Assembly (NCBI RefSeq): GCF_003075525.1
Contig: NZ_QDDR01000001.1
Coordinates: forward strand, 372,001 to 436,000
Origin: Pararhodobacter aggregans
Lineage (GTDB): Bacteria > Pseudomonadota > Alphaproteobacteria > Rhodobacterales > Rhodobacteraceae
Direction of reading: 5' to 3'
DNA length: 64,000 bases
A program made the position numbers and the translations under genes. Positions 1-8,492 of this stretch are shown here, one piece after another (the first letter of the stretch is position 1; every line of letters starts with the position of its first letter). Under the pieces are notes generated by a model. It ran no database searches. It saw only the letters and a list, made by a program, of their open reading frames with translations, and was not told the origin of the DNA.

Positions 1-2112
1 CATCTTGCCCTCACCGGCATGCCGGAAAAACTGGCCGAGGCGGTGCGTTCGGCCGGCTACGAGGCCCGCATCGCCACCGAAACCACGCGTGAGGATCTGG
101 CCCGCCACAAGGGCGAGGAACAGGCGAAGCTGGCCCGCGCCGTGCTGCTGGCGGCCGCGCTCACCCTGCCGGTCTTCGTGCTGGAGATGGGCGGCCACGC
201 GGTCCCGGCCTTTCACCATTGGCTGCACGGGCTCTTCGGGCAATTCCCCCTCTGGGTCGCGCAATTCCTGCTGACCTCGGCCGTCCTGTTCGGTCCCGGC
301 CTGCGCTTCTACCGCGCGGGCGTCCCGGCGCTGCTGCATGGCGCGCCCGACATGAACTCGCTCGTCGTGCTGGGGGCGACCGCCGCCTGGGGCTATTCGA
401 CACTCGCCACCTTCGCGCCGGGCCTTTTGCCCGAAGCCTCGCGCGTCGTCTATTTCGAGGCCGCGGCGGTGATCGTCACCCTGATCCTGCTGGGCCGCTG
501 GCTGGAGGCCCGGGCCAAGGGCCGCACCGGCGCCGCCATCGAGAAACTGGTGGGCCTGCAGCCGAAAACCGCGCGCCGCGACCGCGCCGGGCTGATCGAG
601 GAAGTGCCGATCGACCAGATCCGCCCCGGCGACCTGCTGCATCTGCGCCCCGGCGAGCGGGTGGCGGTCGATGGCGCGGTGGAAACCGGCCATTCCTGGC
701 TCGATGAAAGCATGATTACCGGCGAGCCGCTCCCGGTCGAGAAGGCGCCGGGCGCCGCCCTCACCGCGGGCACCGTCAACGGCAGCGCCGCGATGACCTA
801 CCGGGCCGAACGGGTCGGCGCCGACACGATGCTCGCCCGCATCATCCGCATGGTCGAAGAGGCCCAGGGCGCCAAGCTGCCGATCCAGGCGGCGGTCGAC
901 CGGGTGACCCGGGTCTTCGTGCCGGTGGTCATGGGGATTGCCGCGCTGACCTTCGCGGTCTGGCTGATCTGGGGGCCGGGCCTCGCGCAGGCCATGGTCG
1001 CGGGTGTGGCGGTGCTGATTATCGCCTGCCCCTGTGCCATGGGGCTGGCCACGCCCACCTCGATCATGGTCGGCACCGGGCGCGGGGCCGAGATGGGCGT
1101 GCTGTTCCGCCGGGGCGATGCCTTGCAAGCCTTGCAAGGGGTCGAGGTCGTGGCCTTCGACAAGACCGGCACCCTGACCGAGGGCAGGCCTGCGCTGGTT
1201 GCAATCCACCCCGCGCCCGGCACCGCCGACGATGCGGCGCTGGCCCTCGCGGCGGCGGCCGAATCAGGCTCGGAACACCCGATCGCCGGCGCCATCCTGC
1301 GCGCCGCGGCCGAGCGCGACCTGACCCTGGCCCCGGCCGAGGGCGCCACCGCCATCGCGGGCTTCGGCCTTTCGGCCCGGGTCGGCGGGCAGACGGTGCT
1401 CTTGGGCGCCCGGCGGCTGATGGACCGCGAGGGGATCGTACTGGGTGACCTGCCCGCGCTGGCGGATCAGGCCGCGGCCGAGGGCGGCACGCCGCTCTAT
1501 CTGGCGGCGGATGGCGCGGTGCTGGCCCTCTTCATCGTCGCCGACCGCCTCAAGCCGACCACGAAACCGGCCATCGACGCGCTGCACGCGCTGGGCCTCA
1601 GGACCGCCATGGTGACCGGCGACGCCGCGCCCACCGCGCGGGCCATCGCCGCGCGGCTGGGCATCGACCAGGTCGAGGCCGAGGTCCTGCCCGAAGGCAA
1701 GGTCGCCGCCATCGAGGCCCTGCGACGGAACGGCGCCACGGTCGCCTTCGTCGGCGACGGCATCAACGACGCCCCGGCGCTGGCGGCGGCGGATGTCGGC
1801 CTCGCCATCGGCACCGGCACCGATGTCGCGGTCGAAGCGGCCGAGGTGGTGCTGATGTCGGGCGACCTCTCGGCGGTGGTCAACGCCATCCACCTGTCGC
1901 GCCGGGTGCTGCGCAACATCCGCCAGAACCTGTTCTGGGCCTTCGCCTATAACGCGGCGCTGATCCCGGTGGCGGCGGGGGTGCTCTATCCCGCCTTCGG
2001 GATCCAGTTCTCGCCCATCCTCGGCGCTGCCGCCATGGCGCTGAGCTCGATCTTCGTTCTCACCAATGCGCTCCGGCTCAAGGCCCTGCGCCCCGCCGTG
2101 GAGGCCGCATGA
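1..2112 (+). CDS. copA: Copper-exporting P1B-type ATPase, 5' end cut by window
   Basis: Inner-membrane ATPase that pumps Cu(I) out of the cytoplasm. The reading frame is open from base 1, so the start and most of the N-terminal metal-binding (HMA) domain lie outside the window; the first visible residues look like the last helix and strand of an HMA domain. In the 703 visible residues the order is classic: actuator motif TGEP at about 240, the ion-binding CPC motif in a membrane helix at 343-345, phosphorylation site DKTGT from Asp387, SEHP motif (His426) that marks P1B pumps, and GDGIND at 585-590. The stop overlaps the start of the next gene, a CueR-type regulator, by 4 bases (ATGA), so the two are translationally coupled. 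The CPC motif and the regulator partner support copper or silver over zinc or cadmium. Confidence 0.93.
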   Translation, partial: HLALTGMPEKLAEAVRSAGYEARIATETTREDLARHKGEEQAKLARAVLLAAALTLPVFVLEMGGHAVPAFHHWLHGLFGQFPLWVAQFLLTSAVLFGPGLRFYRAGVPALLHGAPDMNSLVVLGATAAWGYSTLATFAPGLLPEASRVVYFEAAAVIVTLILLGRWLEARAKGRTGAAIEKLVGLQPKTARRDRAGLIEEVPIDQIRPGDLLHLRPGERVAVDGAVETGHSWLDESMITGEPLPVEKAPGAALTAGTVNGSAAMTYRAERVGADTMLARIIRMVEEAQGAKLPIQAAVDRVTRVFVPVVMGIAALTFAVWLIWGPGLAQAMVAGVAVLIIACPCAMGLATPTSIMVGTGRGAEMGVLFRRGDALQALQGVEVVAFDKTGTLTEGRPALVAIHPAPGTADDAALALAAAAESGSEHPIAGAILRAAAERDLTLAPAEGATAIAGFGLSARVGGQTVLLGARRLMDREGIVLGDLPALADQAAAEGGTPLYLAADGAVLALFIVADRLKPTTKPAIDALHALGLRTAMVTGDAAPTARAIAARLGIDQVEAEVLPEGKVAAIEALRRNGATVAFVGDGINDAPALAAADVGLAIGTGTDVAVEAAEVVLMSGDLSAVVNAIHLSRRVLRNIRQNLFWAFAYNAALIPVAAGVLYPAFGIQFSPILGAAAMALSSIFVLTNALRLKALRPAVEAA

Positions 2113-2531
2113 ACATCGGCGAAGCGGCGGCGGCCTCGGGCCTGCCCGCCAAGACCATCCGCTATTACGAGGAGATCGGCCTGATCCGTCCGAAACGCGA
2201 CGGCAACGGCTACCGCGCTTTCGGCGCCGATGAGGTCCATCGCCTCGCCTTCCTCAACCGCGCCCGCGGCCTCGGCTTCTCTATCGAGGATTGCCGCGCG
2301 CTTCTGGGGCTCTATGACGACGCGAGCCGGGCCAGCGAGGATGTCAAACGCCTCGCCGCCGACCACCTCGCCCGGATCGACAGCCGCATCGCTGAATTGC
2401 AGGCGATGCGGGCGACGATGGCGGGGCTGGTCTCGGCCTGTGCCGGGGACGGGCGGCCCGATTGCCCGATCCTCGAGGATCTCGCCACCGGGCCGCTGTG
2501 CACCCATCGCAGCCCGACCCGGCGCGAGTGA
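2109..2531 (+). CDS. cueR: MerR-family copper-responsive regulator (CueR/HmrR type)
   Basis: Transcription activator of copper-export genes; it binds the spacer of target promoters and twists it when Cu(I) binds. 140 residues, normal for the family. The winged helix-turn-helix is at residues 1-40 with the typical TIRYYEEIGL segment, followed by the long dimerisation helix (about 75-108). The metal loop has Cys111 and Cys119 separated by seven residues, the spacing of the CueR Cu(I) site (Cys112/Cys120 in E. coli). The start codon overlaps the stop of copA (ATGA), so the regulator is cotranscribed with its likely target. No separate promoter is visible. Silver or gold sensing cannot be excluded. 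Confidence 0.9.
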   Translation: MNIGEAAAASGLPAKTIRYYEEIGLIRPKRDGNGYRAFGADEVHRLAFLNRARGLGFSIEDCRALLGLYDDASRASEDVKRLAADHLARIDSRIAELQAMRATMAGLVSACAGDGRPDCPILEDLATGPLCTHRSPTRRE

Positions 2532-2555
2532 CTTCCCCTCGCCGTCCCGATCCTG

Positions 2556-2639
2556 CATCTTTGCGCGGCAAATATCCCGGGGGTCCGGGGGCAGGGCCCC
2601 CGACGGGGCGCGAGGGGGCTCGATGCCCCCTCGCGCCCC
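2556..2639. repeat. Dispersed intergenic element, copy 1 (minus orientation)
   Basis: A box CATCTTTG-N5-CAAATATCC is followed by G/C blocks and a perfect 15-bp hairpin (arms 2605-2619 and 2625-2639, loop TCGAT). The same box, in either orientation and next to G/C-rich hairpins, recurs at 49326-49354 and twice around 54783-54864. It lies between cueR and the ArsC-like gene and may end transcription after cueR, although no T-run follows. Confidence 0.6.
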
Positions 2640-2666
2640 GCCCCCTTTGACCGGAAGGAACCCGCC

Positions 2667-2990
2667 ATGACCCTGCAGCTCTGGGGCCTGAAAACCTGCG
2701 ACACCTGCCGCAAGGCCCTGAAATCCCTGCCCGCGGCCGAGTTCCGCGACATCCGCGCCACGCCGCTCACCGATGCCGAGATCGCCGTGCTGCTGAATGA
2801 ATTCGGGGAAAAGCTGGTCAACCGCGCCTCGACCACCTGGCGTGGCCTCTCCGAGGAGGAGCGCGGGCAACCCGCGGCGCAGCTTCTCGCGCAGCATCCG
2901 GCGCTGATGAAGCGGCCGGTGATCCGGGCGGGGGGTGTCTGGTATCTGGGCTGGACCCCGGCTGCGCGCGCCGCGCTCGGCGTGGCCTGA
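2667..2990 (+). CDS. ArsC/Spx-family thioredoxin-fold protein (YffB-like)
   Basis: 107-residue protein of the ArsC/Spx superfamily. The CxxC-type motif CDTCRKA is at residues 11-17, and the C-terminal RPVIRAGG segment matches the family's arsenate-reductase fold. In this family the first cysteine acts as a thiol reductant, either in arsenate reduction or, for the short YffB-type proteins, in an undefined glutathione-linked role. At 107 residues it fits YffB better than true ArsC (about 115-140), and no arsenic resistance gene is next to it. It stands alone between a repeat element and a terminator shared with the converging cspA. Confidence 0.8.
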   Translation: MTLQLWGLKTCDTCRKALKSLPAAEFRDIRATPLTDAEIAVLLNEFGEKLVNRASTTWRGLSEEERGQPAAQLLAQHPALMKRPVIRAGGVWYLGWTPAARAALGVA

Positions 2991-3049
2991 GGCGGTTCCG
3001 TCTGCGAAGGGGCCGCCCTGTGCCGCATCGCGCGGTCGTGGTCAGGACA

Positions 3050-3076
3050 AAGCCCGCCGGTCAGCCCGGCGGGCTT
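3050..3076. terminator. Bidirectional hairpin between the ArsC-like gene and cspA
   Basis: Perfect 11-bp stem (3050-3060 with 3066-3076) and loop TCAGC, between two converging genes. On the minus strand the stem is followed by TTTGTCC, so it fits best as the cspA terminator. Confidence 0.7.
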
Positions 3077-3103
3077 CGGAAAGCGGCCGGGTCGGGCGAA
3101 GGC

Positions 3104-3310
3104 TCAGAGCAGCTTGAGGTCCGAGGCCGAGGATCGGCCATCGCGGCCCGATTGCATCTCGAAGCTGATCTTCTGGTTATCCTGCAGACCTTTCAGCCCG
3201 GCGCGTTCCACCGCCGAGATGTGGACGAAAACGTCCTTGCCGCCACCATCGGGGGCGATGAAGCCATACCCTTTGGTCGCGTTGAACCATTTTACGGTGC
3301 CAGTGGCCAT
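3104..3310 (-). CDS. cspA: Cold-shock domain protein (CspA family)
   Basis: Small OB-fold RNA/ssDNA-binding protein that keeps mRNA unstructured. The first ATG upstream would give 75 residues, but family members begin [18 protein letters not shown], so the start is placed at 3310 (68 residues), with AGAGGA about 13 bases upstream. RNP1 (KGYGFI) and RNP2 (DVFVHI) are both intact. The gene is divergent from a DEAD-box RNA helicase; the two functions often go together in cold adaptation. It has a hairpin terminator downstream (3050-3076). Not all members of the family are cold-induced, so the name refers to the family only. Confidence 0.92.
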   Translation of the reverse strand: MATGTVKWFNATKGYGFIAPDGGGKDVFVHISAVERAGLKGLQDNQKISFEMQSGRDGRSSASDLKLL

Positions 3311-3616
3311 GTCCGTACCCATTCCTCTCATGTTTCCCGCGACGTCATTGTCGGCGGGCCGTGCAGCCAGGCCTTCGGGTCGTGCGGGCTGCCTGGAAGA
3401 GGCGCGGGCGCAGGAAGTCTGTTGTCACCCGCAAAAGGATGCCATGAATCCCCAACAAATCAAGGGTGCTGTTGTGACGCCACGCCCGTTTGCCGCAGCC
3501 CTGCTTGACTTCCGGGCAGGGCTGCCCCATCTGGCAGGCTTGCCCGCCCGGTGCCCTGCGCCGCGCGGCGGGCGCTGCATGCGCCGCTTGCATGGCTGGC
3601 GCCCGAAAGGAACGAC
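3311..3616. other. 306-bp divergent region between cspA and the helicase gene
   Basis: No credible gene is seen. The region must hold the cspA 5' leader and promoter (minus) and the helicase leader (plus). It contains a perfect 10-bp inverted repeat, GCAGCCCTGC (3495-3504) and GCAGGGCTGC (3516-3525), with an 11-base loop, 92 bases before the helicase start. A weaker inverted repeat lies near 3367-3400 on the cspA side. No convincing -35/-10 pair was found. Confidence 0.5.
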
Positions 3617-5077
3617 ATGACCGAATTCTCGATGCTGGGGCTCGCGCCTGCTCTCTTGGCGGCGCTTGAGCGGACCGGCAAGGATCAGCCCACCCCGATC
3701 CAGGCCCGGGCCATCCCGGCGCTGATGGAGGGGCGTGACCTGATGGGGCTGGCCCAGACCGGCACCGGCAAGACGCTGGCCTTCGGCCTGCCGATCCTGC
3801 ACCGCCTGCAGGGGCAGGGCAAGCCCGGGCCGAAAAGCGCCCGCGCCCTGATCCTGGCGCCCACCCGCGAACTGGTGCAACAGATCGCCGAGGCGCTGGC
3901 GCAGCTGGCGCAGGGCCTGCCCACCTCGATCGTGACCGTGGTCGGCGGCGCCTCGATCAACCGGCAGATGGACCGGCTGGTGCGGGGCTGCGACGTGCTG
4001 GTGGCGACGCCGGGGCGGCTGATCGACCTGCTGGAGCGCTCGGCCGTCTCGCTGGCCAAGGTGCAGATGCTGGTCCTGGACGAGGCCGACCAGATGCTCG
4101 ACCTCGGCTTCATCCACGCCCTGCGCAAGATCGCCCGCCACCTGCCGAAGGAACGGCAGACCATGCTGTTCAGCGCGACCATGCCCAAGGACATGTCCGA
4201 GATCGCCGAGACCTATCTGGACCGTCCGGTCCGGGTGCAGGTCTCGCCGCCCGGCAAGGCCGCCGACAAGATCGAGCAGGCGGTGCATTTCGTGGCGCAG
4301 GGCGACAAGGCGAAGCTGCTGGAAGAATACCTGCGCAAGCACCCCGAGGAGCTGGCGCTGGTCTTCGGCCGCACCAAGCACGGCTCCGAGAAGCTGTCGA
4401 AGCTGCTCGCGTCCTGGGGCTTCTCGGTGGGCTCGATCCACGGCAACAAGAGCCAAGGCCAGCGCGAACGCACGCTGGCCTCGTTCCGCGCGGGCGAGAC
4501 CAAGGTGCTGGTGGCGACCGATGTGGCGGCGCGGGGGCTCGACATCCCGCTGGTCGCGCATGTCTACAATTTCGATCTGCCCAACGTGCCCGAGAACTAC
4601 GTGCACCGCATTGGCCGCACCGCGCGGGCCGGGCGGGACGGGCGGGCGGTGGCCCTTTGCGCCCCGGCCGAGATGGCCGATTTGCGCGCCATCGAGGCGC
4701 TGACCAAGCAGAAGATCGAGGTGATCGGCGGCGAGCCCTGGCCCGAGGCGCTGGCCGAGGCTGCGCGCACCAAGGCCCGCGCCGCCACCAACCAGGGTCG
4801 CGGCGGGCGTCCGCAGGGTGCCAAGGCCGGCGGGAAGCCCGGTGGCGCGACGGGGGGCAAGCCCGGTGGCGCCAGGACGGGTGGCGGCAAGGCTGGTGGG
4901 CCGAAGACTGGTGGGCCCAAGACTGGCGGGCAGGGCCCCAAGACCGGCGAGGCCGCCAAACCCGCCAAGCCGCGCAAGCCCCGGGTCCATCCGGCGCTGG
5001 CCGAGGCTTTCGCCGAAGAGCGCGGCCAGAAGCCCCGCCGCTTCCGCAACAAGCCCGCCCGCCGTTCGGAGAGCTGA
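3617..5077 (+). CDS. DEAD-box ATP-dependent RNA helicase (RhlE type)
   Basis: ATP-dependent RNA unwinding in ribosome assembly or mRNA decay. The start at 3617 is chosen because AAAGGA lies 6 bases upstream and the family begins with the Q-motif region; an in-frame ATG at 3551 would add 22 unlikely residues. Of 486 residues, about 1-375 form the two RecA domains: PTPIQ (26-30), Walker A AQTGTGKT (46-53), LDEAD, SAT, then HRIGRTARAGRDG. The C-terminal 110 residues are a basic, Gly/Lys/Pro-rich tail with repeated GGKPGGA- and KTGG-type units, likely disordered and RNA binding. Such tails are usual in RhlE-like helicases. Divergent from cspA. Confidence 0.93.
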   Translation: MTEFSMLGLAPALLAALERTGKDQPTPIQARAIPALMEGRDLMGLAQTGTGKTLAFGLPILHRLQGQGKPGPKSARALILAPTRELVQQIAEALAQLAQGLPTSIVTVVGGASINRQMDRLVRGCDVLVATPGRLIDLLERSAVSLAKVQMLVLDEADQMLDLGFIHALRKIARHLPKERQTMLFSATMPKDMSEIAETYLDRPVRVQVSPPGKAADKIEQAVHFVAQGDKAKLLEEYLRKHPEELALVFGRTKHGSEKLSKLLASWGFSVGSIHGNKSQGQRERTLASFRAGETKVLVATDVAARGLDIPLVAHVYNFDLPNVPENYVHRIGRTARAGRDGRAVALCAPAEMADLRAIEALTKQKIEVIGGEPWPEALAEAARTKARAATNQGRGGRPQGAKAGGKPGGATGGKPGGARTGGGKAGGPKTGGPKTGGQGPKTGEAAKPAKPRKPRVHPALAEAFAEERGQKPRRFRNKPARRSES

Positions 5078-5242
5078 GACTTTTCTGCGCTTTTCGGAGC
5101 GCAGCAGCGTCTTTCTCTGGCCCTGCCTGCAACAAATCAAACATTCCGCACCACCGCGCCTGCCCGTTCCGCCTTCTGACCGGACGCGACAGCGCGGCGG
5201 TCTGCGTGAATGTCTGACATGAATTCGCGCCACCGCCGGGCT

Positions 5243-5270
5243 TTGGCGCGGCCCCGTCGCATGCTATGAA
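5243..5270 (+). promoter_or_regulatory. Candidate promoter giving a leaderless dctB mRNA
   Basis: TTGGCG (5243-5248), 16-base spacer, TATGAA (5265-5270). The expected start of transcription is about 7 bases later, at the A of the dctB ATG (5277). No Shine-Dalgarno sequence is visible upstream of that ATG, which agrees with a leaderless message. Confidence 0.45.
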
Positions 5271-5276
5271 ACCGGC

Positions 5277-7142
5277 ATGAGTGACACGCCCGGCCAAATC
5301 GCGGACCTGCCGCCCGTTGCCCCCGCGGCCGGGCCGACGGGCCGGGCCTTCTGGGTGGTGCTGGCGACGCTGACGCTGCTGGTGGCGCTGGGGCTGGGGA
5401 GCCTGGCCTATCACCGCCTGCACCGGGCGGCGTTGGCGGATCTGACCCGGCAGGGCGAAAGCACCCTGGGTCTGGCCATCGCCGCGCTCGACGGGCAGCT
5501 GCGGCGCTTCGACCGATTGCCGGGCCTTCTGGCCCAACAGGAGGTGGTGCACGAGCTGCTCTACCGCCCCCGCGATCTTGATCGTGTCGAGGCCGCGAAC
5601 CTCTACCTCAGGGCCACGGCGCAGCTGCTTCAGGCCTCGGACATCTATGTCATGAACCTGCAGGGGCTGACCCTCGCCGCCTCGAATTTCGACCAGCCGC
5701 TCAGCTTCGTGGGCGGCAATTTCGTCTTCCGCCCCTATTTCACCGAGGCCCTGTCGCAGGGGCAGGGGCGGTTCTATGCGCTGGGCACCACCTCGCAGGT
5801 GCGGGGTTATTACTTCGGCGCGCCGGTGCTGATCGACGACGCGCCCGCCGGTGTCATGGTCATCAAGATCGACCTCGACGCCATCGAGGACGGCTGGCGC
5901 GGCTCGGGGACCGAGGTTCTGGTGACCGACCCCGAGGACATCGTCTTCATGTCCACCAACCCCGCCTGGACTTTCGGCGCGACCCGGCCGCTGACCCCCG
6001 AACGGCTGGACCGCACCCGCTCGACCCGCCGCTACGCCGACCGGCAGCTGACCGAACTGCCGCTGGTCCGGGCGACCGGGCCGGATGGCGGGCCGCTCTG
6101 GCGGTTGCAGGGGGCCGAATACCGGGTGATCGCTTCGGCGATGGCCGGGGCGGACTGGACGGTACAGGTGCTGGTCGATACCGCGCCCGCCCGCCAGCAG
6201 GCCCTGACCCGGCTGGCGCTGGGGGCGCTGGCAATGGTGCTGGCGGTGCTGGCGCTGGTCATCGTCGCCCAGCGGCGGGCGGCGTTGCGCGAGCGTCTGG
6301 CGCTTCAGGCCGAGGCGCAGGCGCAGCTGGAGCGCCGGGTGGACGAACGCACCGCCGAACTGGCCGCGGTCAACACGCGGCTGGAGGGCGAAGTCGCCGA
6401 GCGGCGTTCGACCGAGGAGCGGCTCCGCGCCACCCAGGCCGATCTGGTGCAGGCCGGCAAGCTGGCGGCGCTGGGGCAGATGTCGGCGGCGCTGAGCCAT
6501 GAGTTCAACCAGCCGCTGGGCGCCGCCCGCAACTACGCCGAGAACGCCCAACTGCTGATCGAGCGCGGACGGATCGAGGATGCCAAGGGCAATATCGACC
6601 GCATCCTCGGCCTGATCGGCCGTATGGGCGACCTGTCCAAGCATCTGCGCAACTTTGCCCGCAAGCCGAACAGCCAGCTCTCGGATGTCGCACTGACCGA
6701 GGCCGTCACGTCGGCGCTGGAATTGTTGGGCTGGCGGCTCAGGGCGCAGTCGATCGCCCTGACGGTCGAGATTCCGCCGCTTGCGGTCCGCGCCGGGCCG
6801 GTGCGGCTGCAACAGGTGCTGGTCAACATCCTGTCGAACGCCATCGACGCGCTGGAGGAATGCGAGATCCGCACCATCGCCGTCAGCGCCCGCCAGCAGG
6901 GCGGCACGGCGGTGCTGACCATCGCCGACAGTGGCCCGGGCGTCGCGCCGCAGCTGGTCGAGCGGATTTTCGATCCGTTCTTCTCGACCAAGGGGGTGGG
7001 CAAGGGGCTGGGGCTGGGGCTGTCGATCAGCTACAACATCGTCCATGATTTCGGCGGCACGCTGGCCGTGGCCAACCGGCCCGAGGGGGGCGCCGTCTTC
7101 ACCCTTGTGCTGCCGCTCGCCCAAGGCGAAAAGGCGGCATGA
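5277..7142 (+). CDS. dctB: C4-dicarboxylate sensor histidine kinase DctB
   Basis: Membrane sensor kinase for succinate, fumarate and malate. 621 residues: short N-terminal tail, first membrane helix (about 24-46), periplasmic double-Cache sensor (about 50-305), second membrane helix (about 310-333), coiled coil, then HisKA with the phospho-acceptor His408 in ALSHEFNQPLG and HATPase with NILSNAIDAL, DSGPGV and GKGLGLGLSI. The FNQP after the histidine is typical of the DctB/HK4 group. The start overlaps no SD site; see the candidate leaderless promoter. The stop overlaps dctD by 4 bases. No dctPQM transporter genes are in the window, so the target is elsewhere. Confidence 0.92.
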   Translation: MSDTPGQIADLPPVAPAAGPTGRAFWVVLATLTLLVALGLGSLAYHRLHRAALADLTRQGESTLGLAIAALDGQLRRFDRLPGLLAQQEVVHELLYRPRDLDRVEAANLYLRATAQLLQASDIYVMNLQGLTLAASNFDQPLSFVGGNFVFRPYFTEALSQGQGRFYALGTTSQVRGYYFGAPVLIDDAPAGVMVIKIDLDAIEDGWRGSGTEVLVTDPEDIVFMSTNPAWTFGATRPLTPERLDRTRSTRRYADRQLTELPLVRATGPDGGPLWRLQGAEYRVIASAMAGADWTVQVLVDTAPARQQALTRLALGALAMVLAVLALVIVAQRRAALRERLALQAEAQAQLERRVDERTAELAAVNTRLEGEVAERRSTEERLRATQADLVQAGKLAALGQMSAALSHEFNQPLGAARNYAENAQLLIERGRIEDAKGNIDRILGLIGRMGDLSKHLRNFARKPNSQLSDVALTEAVTSALELLGWRLRAQSIALTVEIPPLAVRAGPVRLQQVLVNILSNAIDALEECEIRTIAVSARQQGGTAVLTIADSGPGVAPQLVERIFDPFFSTKGVGKGLGLGLSISYNIVHDFGGTLAVANRPEGGAVFTLVLPLAQGEKAA

Positions 7143-8488
7143 ACCGGGGCCGTATCCTGCTGGTGGACGACGATGCCGACCTGCGCCAATCGACGGCGCA
7201 GGCGCTGGATCTGGCCGGGTTCGAGGTGCTGGACACCGACCAGCCCGAGGATGTGCCGGCGCTGATTTCCTTCGGCTTCAACGGCATCGTGGTCACCGAC
7301 ATCCGCATGCCGCGGCTCGACGGGATCAGCCTGATGAACCAGATCCACGGCATCGACCGCGAGGTGCCGGTGATCCTGATTACCGGCCATTCCGACGTGC
7401 AGCTGGCGGTCCGGGCGATGCGCGAGGGCGCGCATGATTTCATCGAGAAGCCGTTTTCGGCCGCGCAACTGGCCGAGACCTGCGCCCGGGCGATGGATTA
7501 CCGGCGGCTGGTGCTTGAGAACCGGGTGCTGCGCGCCTCGGCCGGGCAGGCGGACGATCTGGAACAGCGGCTGGTCGGGCGCTCGAACGTGATGATCGAC
7601 CTGCGGCGCCGGGTGCGGACCATCGGCCCGGCGGAAACCGATGTGCTGATTACCGGCGACACCGGCACCGGCAAGGAGGTCGTGGCACGGGCGCTGCACG
7701 ACCTTTCGGCGCGGGCGGCCAAGCCCTTCATCGCCATCGATTGCGCGGCCCTGCCCGAGGCGCAGATCGAGAGCGAGCTGTTCGGCCATGAGCCGGGCGC
7801 CTTCCCGGGTGCGATGCGGCAGCGCTACGGGCGGTTCGAACACGCGCGGGGCGGGACGGTGCTGCTGGATGACATCGGCTCCATGCCGATGGGATTGCAG
7901 GGAAAACTGCTGCGGGTCATTCAGGAGCGGACCATTCAGCCGCTTGGCTCGAACGAGGCGCGGCCGGTGGATATCCGCTTCATCGCCACCTCGCGCATGC
8001 CGCTGGAGCATGAGGTGACCGAGGGACGGTTCCGCGCCGACCTCTTCTACCGCCTTGCCGTGGTCAGCCTGAATGTGCCGCCGCTGACCGCCCGCCGCGA
8101 GGACATCCCGCTGCTCTTCGCGCGCCTTCTGGCCGAGGCCGCGGGGCGCAACCGGGTGGAGCCGGTGACGCCGCCGCCCTCGCTGGTCGAGGCGATCATG
8201 GCCCGCGACTGGCCGGGCAATGTCCGCGAATTGCGCAACGCCGCCGAACGCTGCGCGCTGGGGTTGGGCCTGCAGGGTCCGGTCGAGCCCGCGGGCGAGA
8301 CCTGGGGCGAGGGCGGGCGGCTGTCCGACCGGGTCGCGGCCTTCGAGAAGGCCGAGATCGTGCGGGCGCTGATGGCCTCGGGCGGGGCGCTGAAGCCGGT
8401 CTACGAGGCGCTGGGCCTGTCGCGGAAGACCCTCTACGAAAAGATGCAGAAGCTCGGCATCGACAAGTCGCAGTATTCGGACGGCTAG
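7139..8488 (+). CDS. dctD: C4-dicarboxylate response regulator DctD (NtrC type)
   Basis: Cytoplasmic response regulator partner of DctB. 449 residues: receiver domain (1-120) with acidic pocket Asp10-12 and phospho-acceptor Asp54 (VVTDIRMP); AAA+ domain (about 145-375) with Walker A GDTGTGKE at 173-180; and a C-terminal Fis-type helix-turn-helix (about 400-440). Two conserved features are altered. The sigma-54 contact loop, normally GAFTGA, reads GAFPGA (220-225, Thr to Pro), and Walker B ends Asp-Asp (244-245) where Asp-Glu is usual. FRADLFYRL and DWPGNVREL are intact. ATGA overlap with dctB shows coupling. Family and partner are sure; whether it still acts through sigma-54 is open. Confidence 0.9.
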   Translation: MNRGRILLVDDDADLRQSTAQALDLAGFEVLDTDQPEDVPALISFGFNGIVVTDIRMPRLDGISLMNQIHGIDREVPVILITGHSDVQLAVRAMREGAHDFIEKPFSAAQLAETCARAMDYRRLVLENRVLRASAGQADDLEQRLVGRSNVMIDLRRRVRTIGPAETDVLITGDTGTGKEVVARALHDLSARAAKPFIAIDCAALPEAQIESELFGHEPGAFPGAMRQRYGRFEHARGGTVLLDDIGSMPMGLQGKLLRVIQERTIQPLGSNEARPVDIRFIATSRMPLEHEVTEGRFRADLFYRLAVVSLNVPPLTARREDIPLLFARLLAEAAGRNRVEPVTPPPSLVEAIMARDWPGNVRELRNAAERCALGLGLQGPVEPAGETWGEGGRLSDRVAAFEKAEIVRALMASGGALKPVYEALGLSRKTLYEKMQKLGIDKSQYSDG

Positions 8489-8492
8489 GGGT

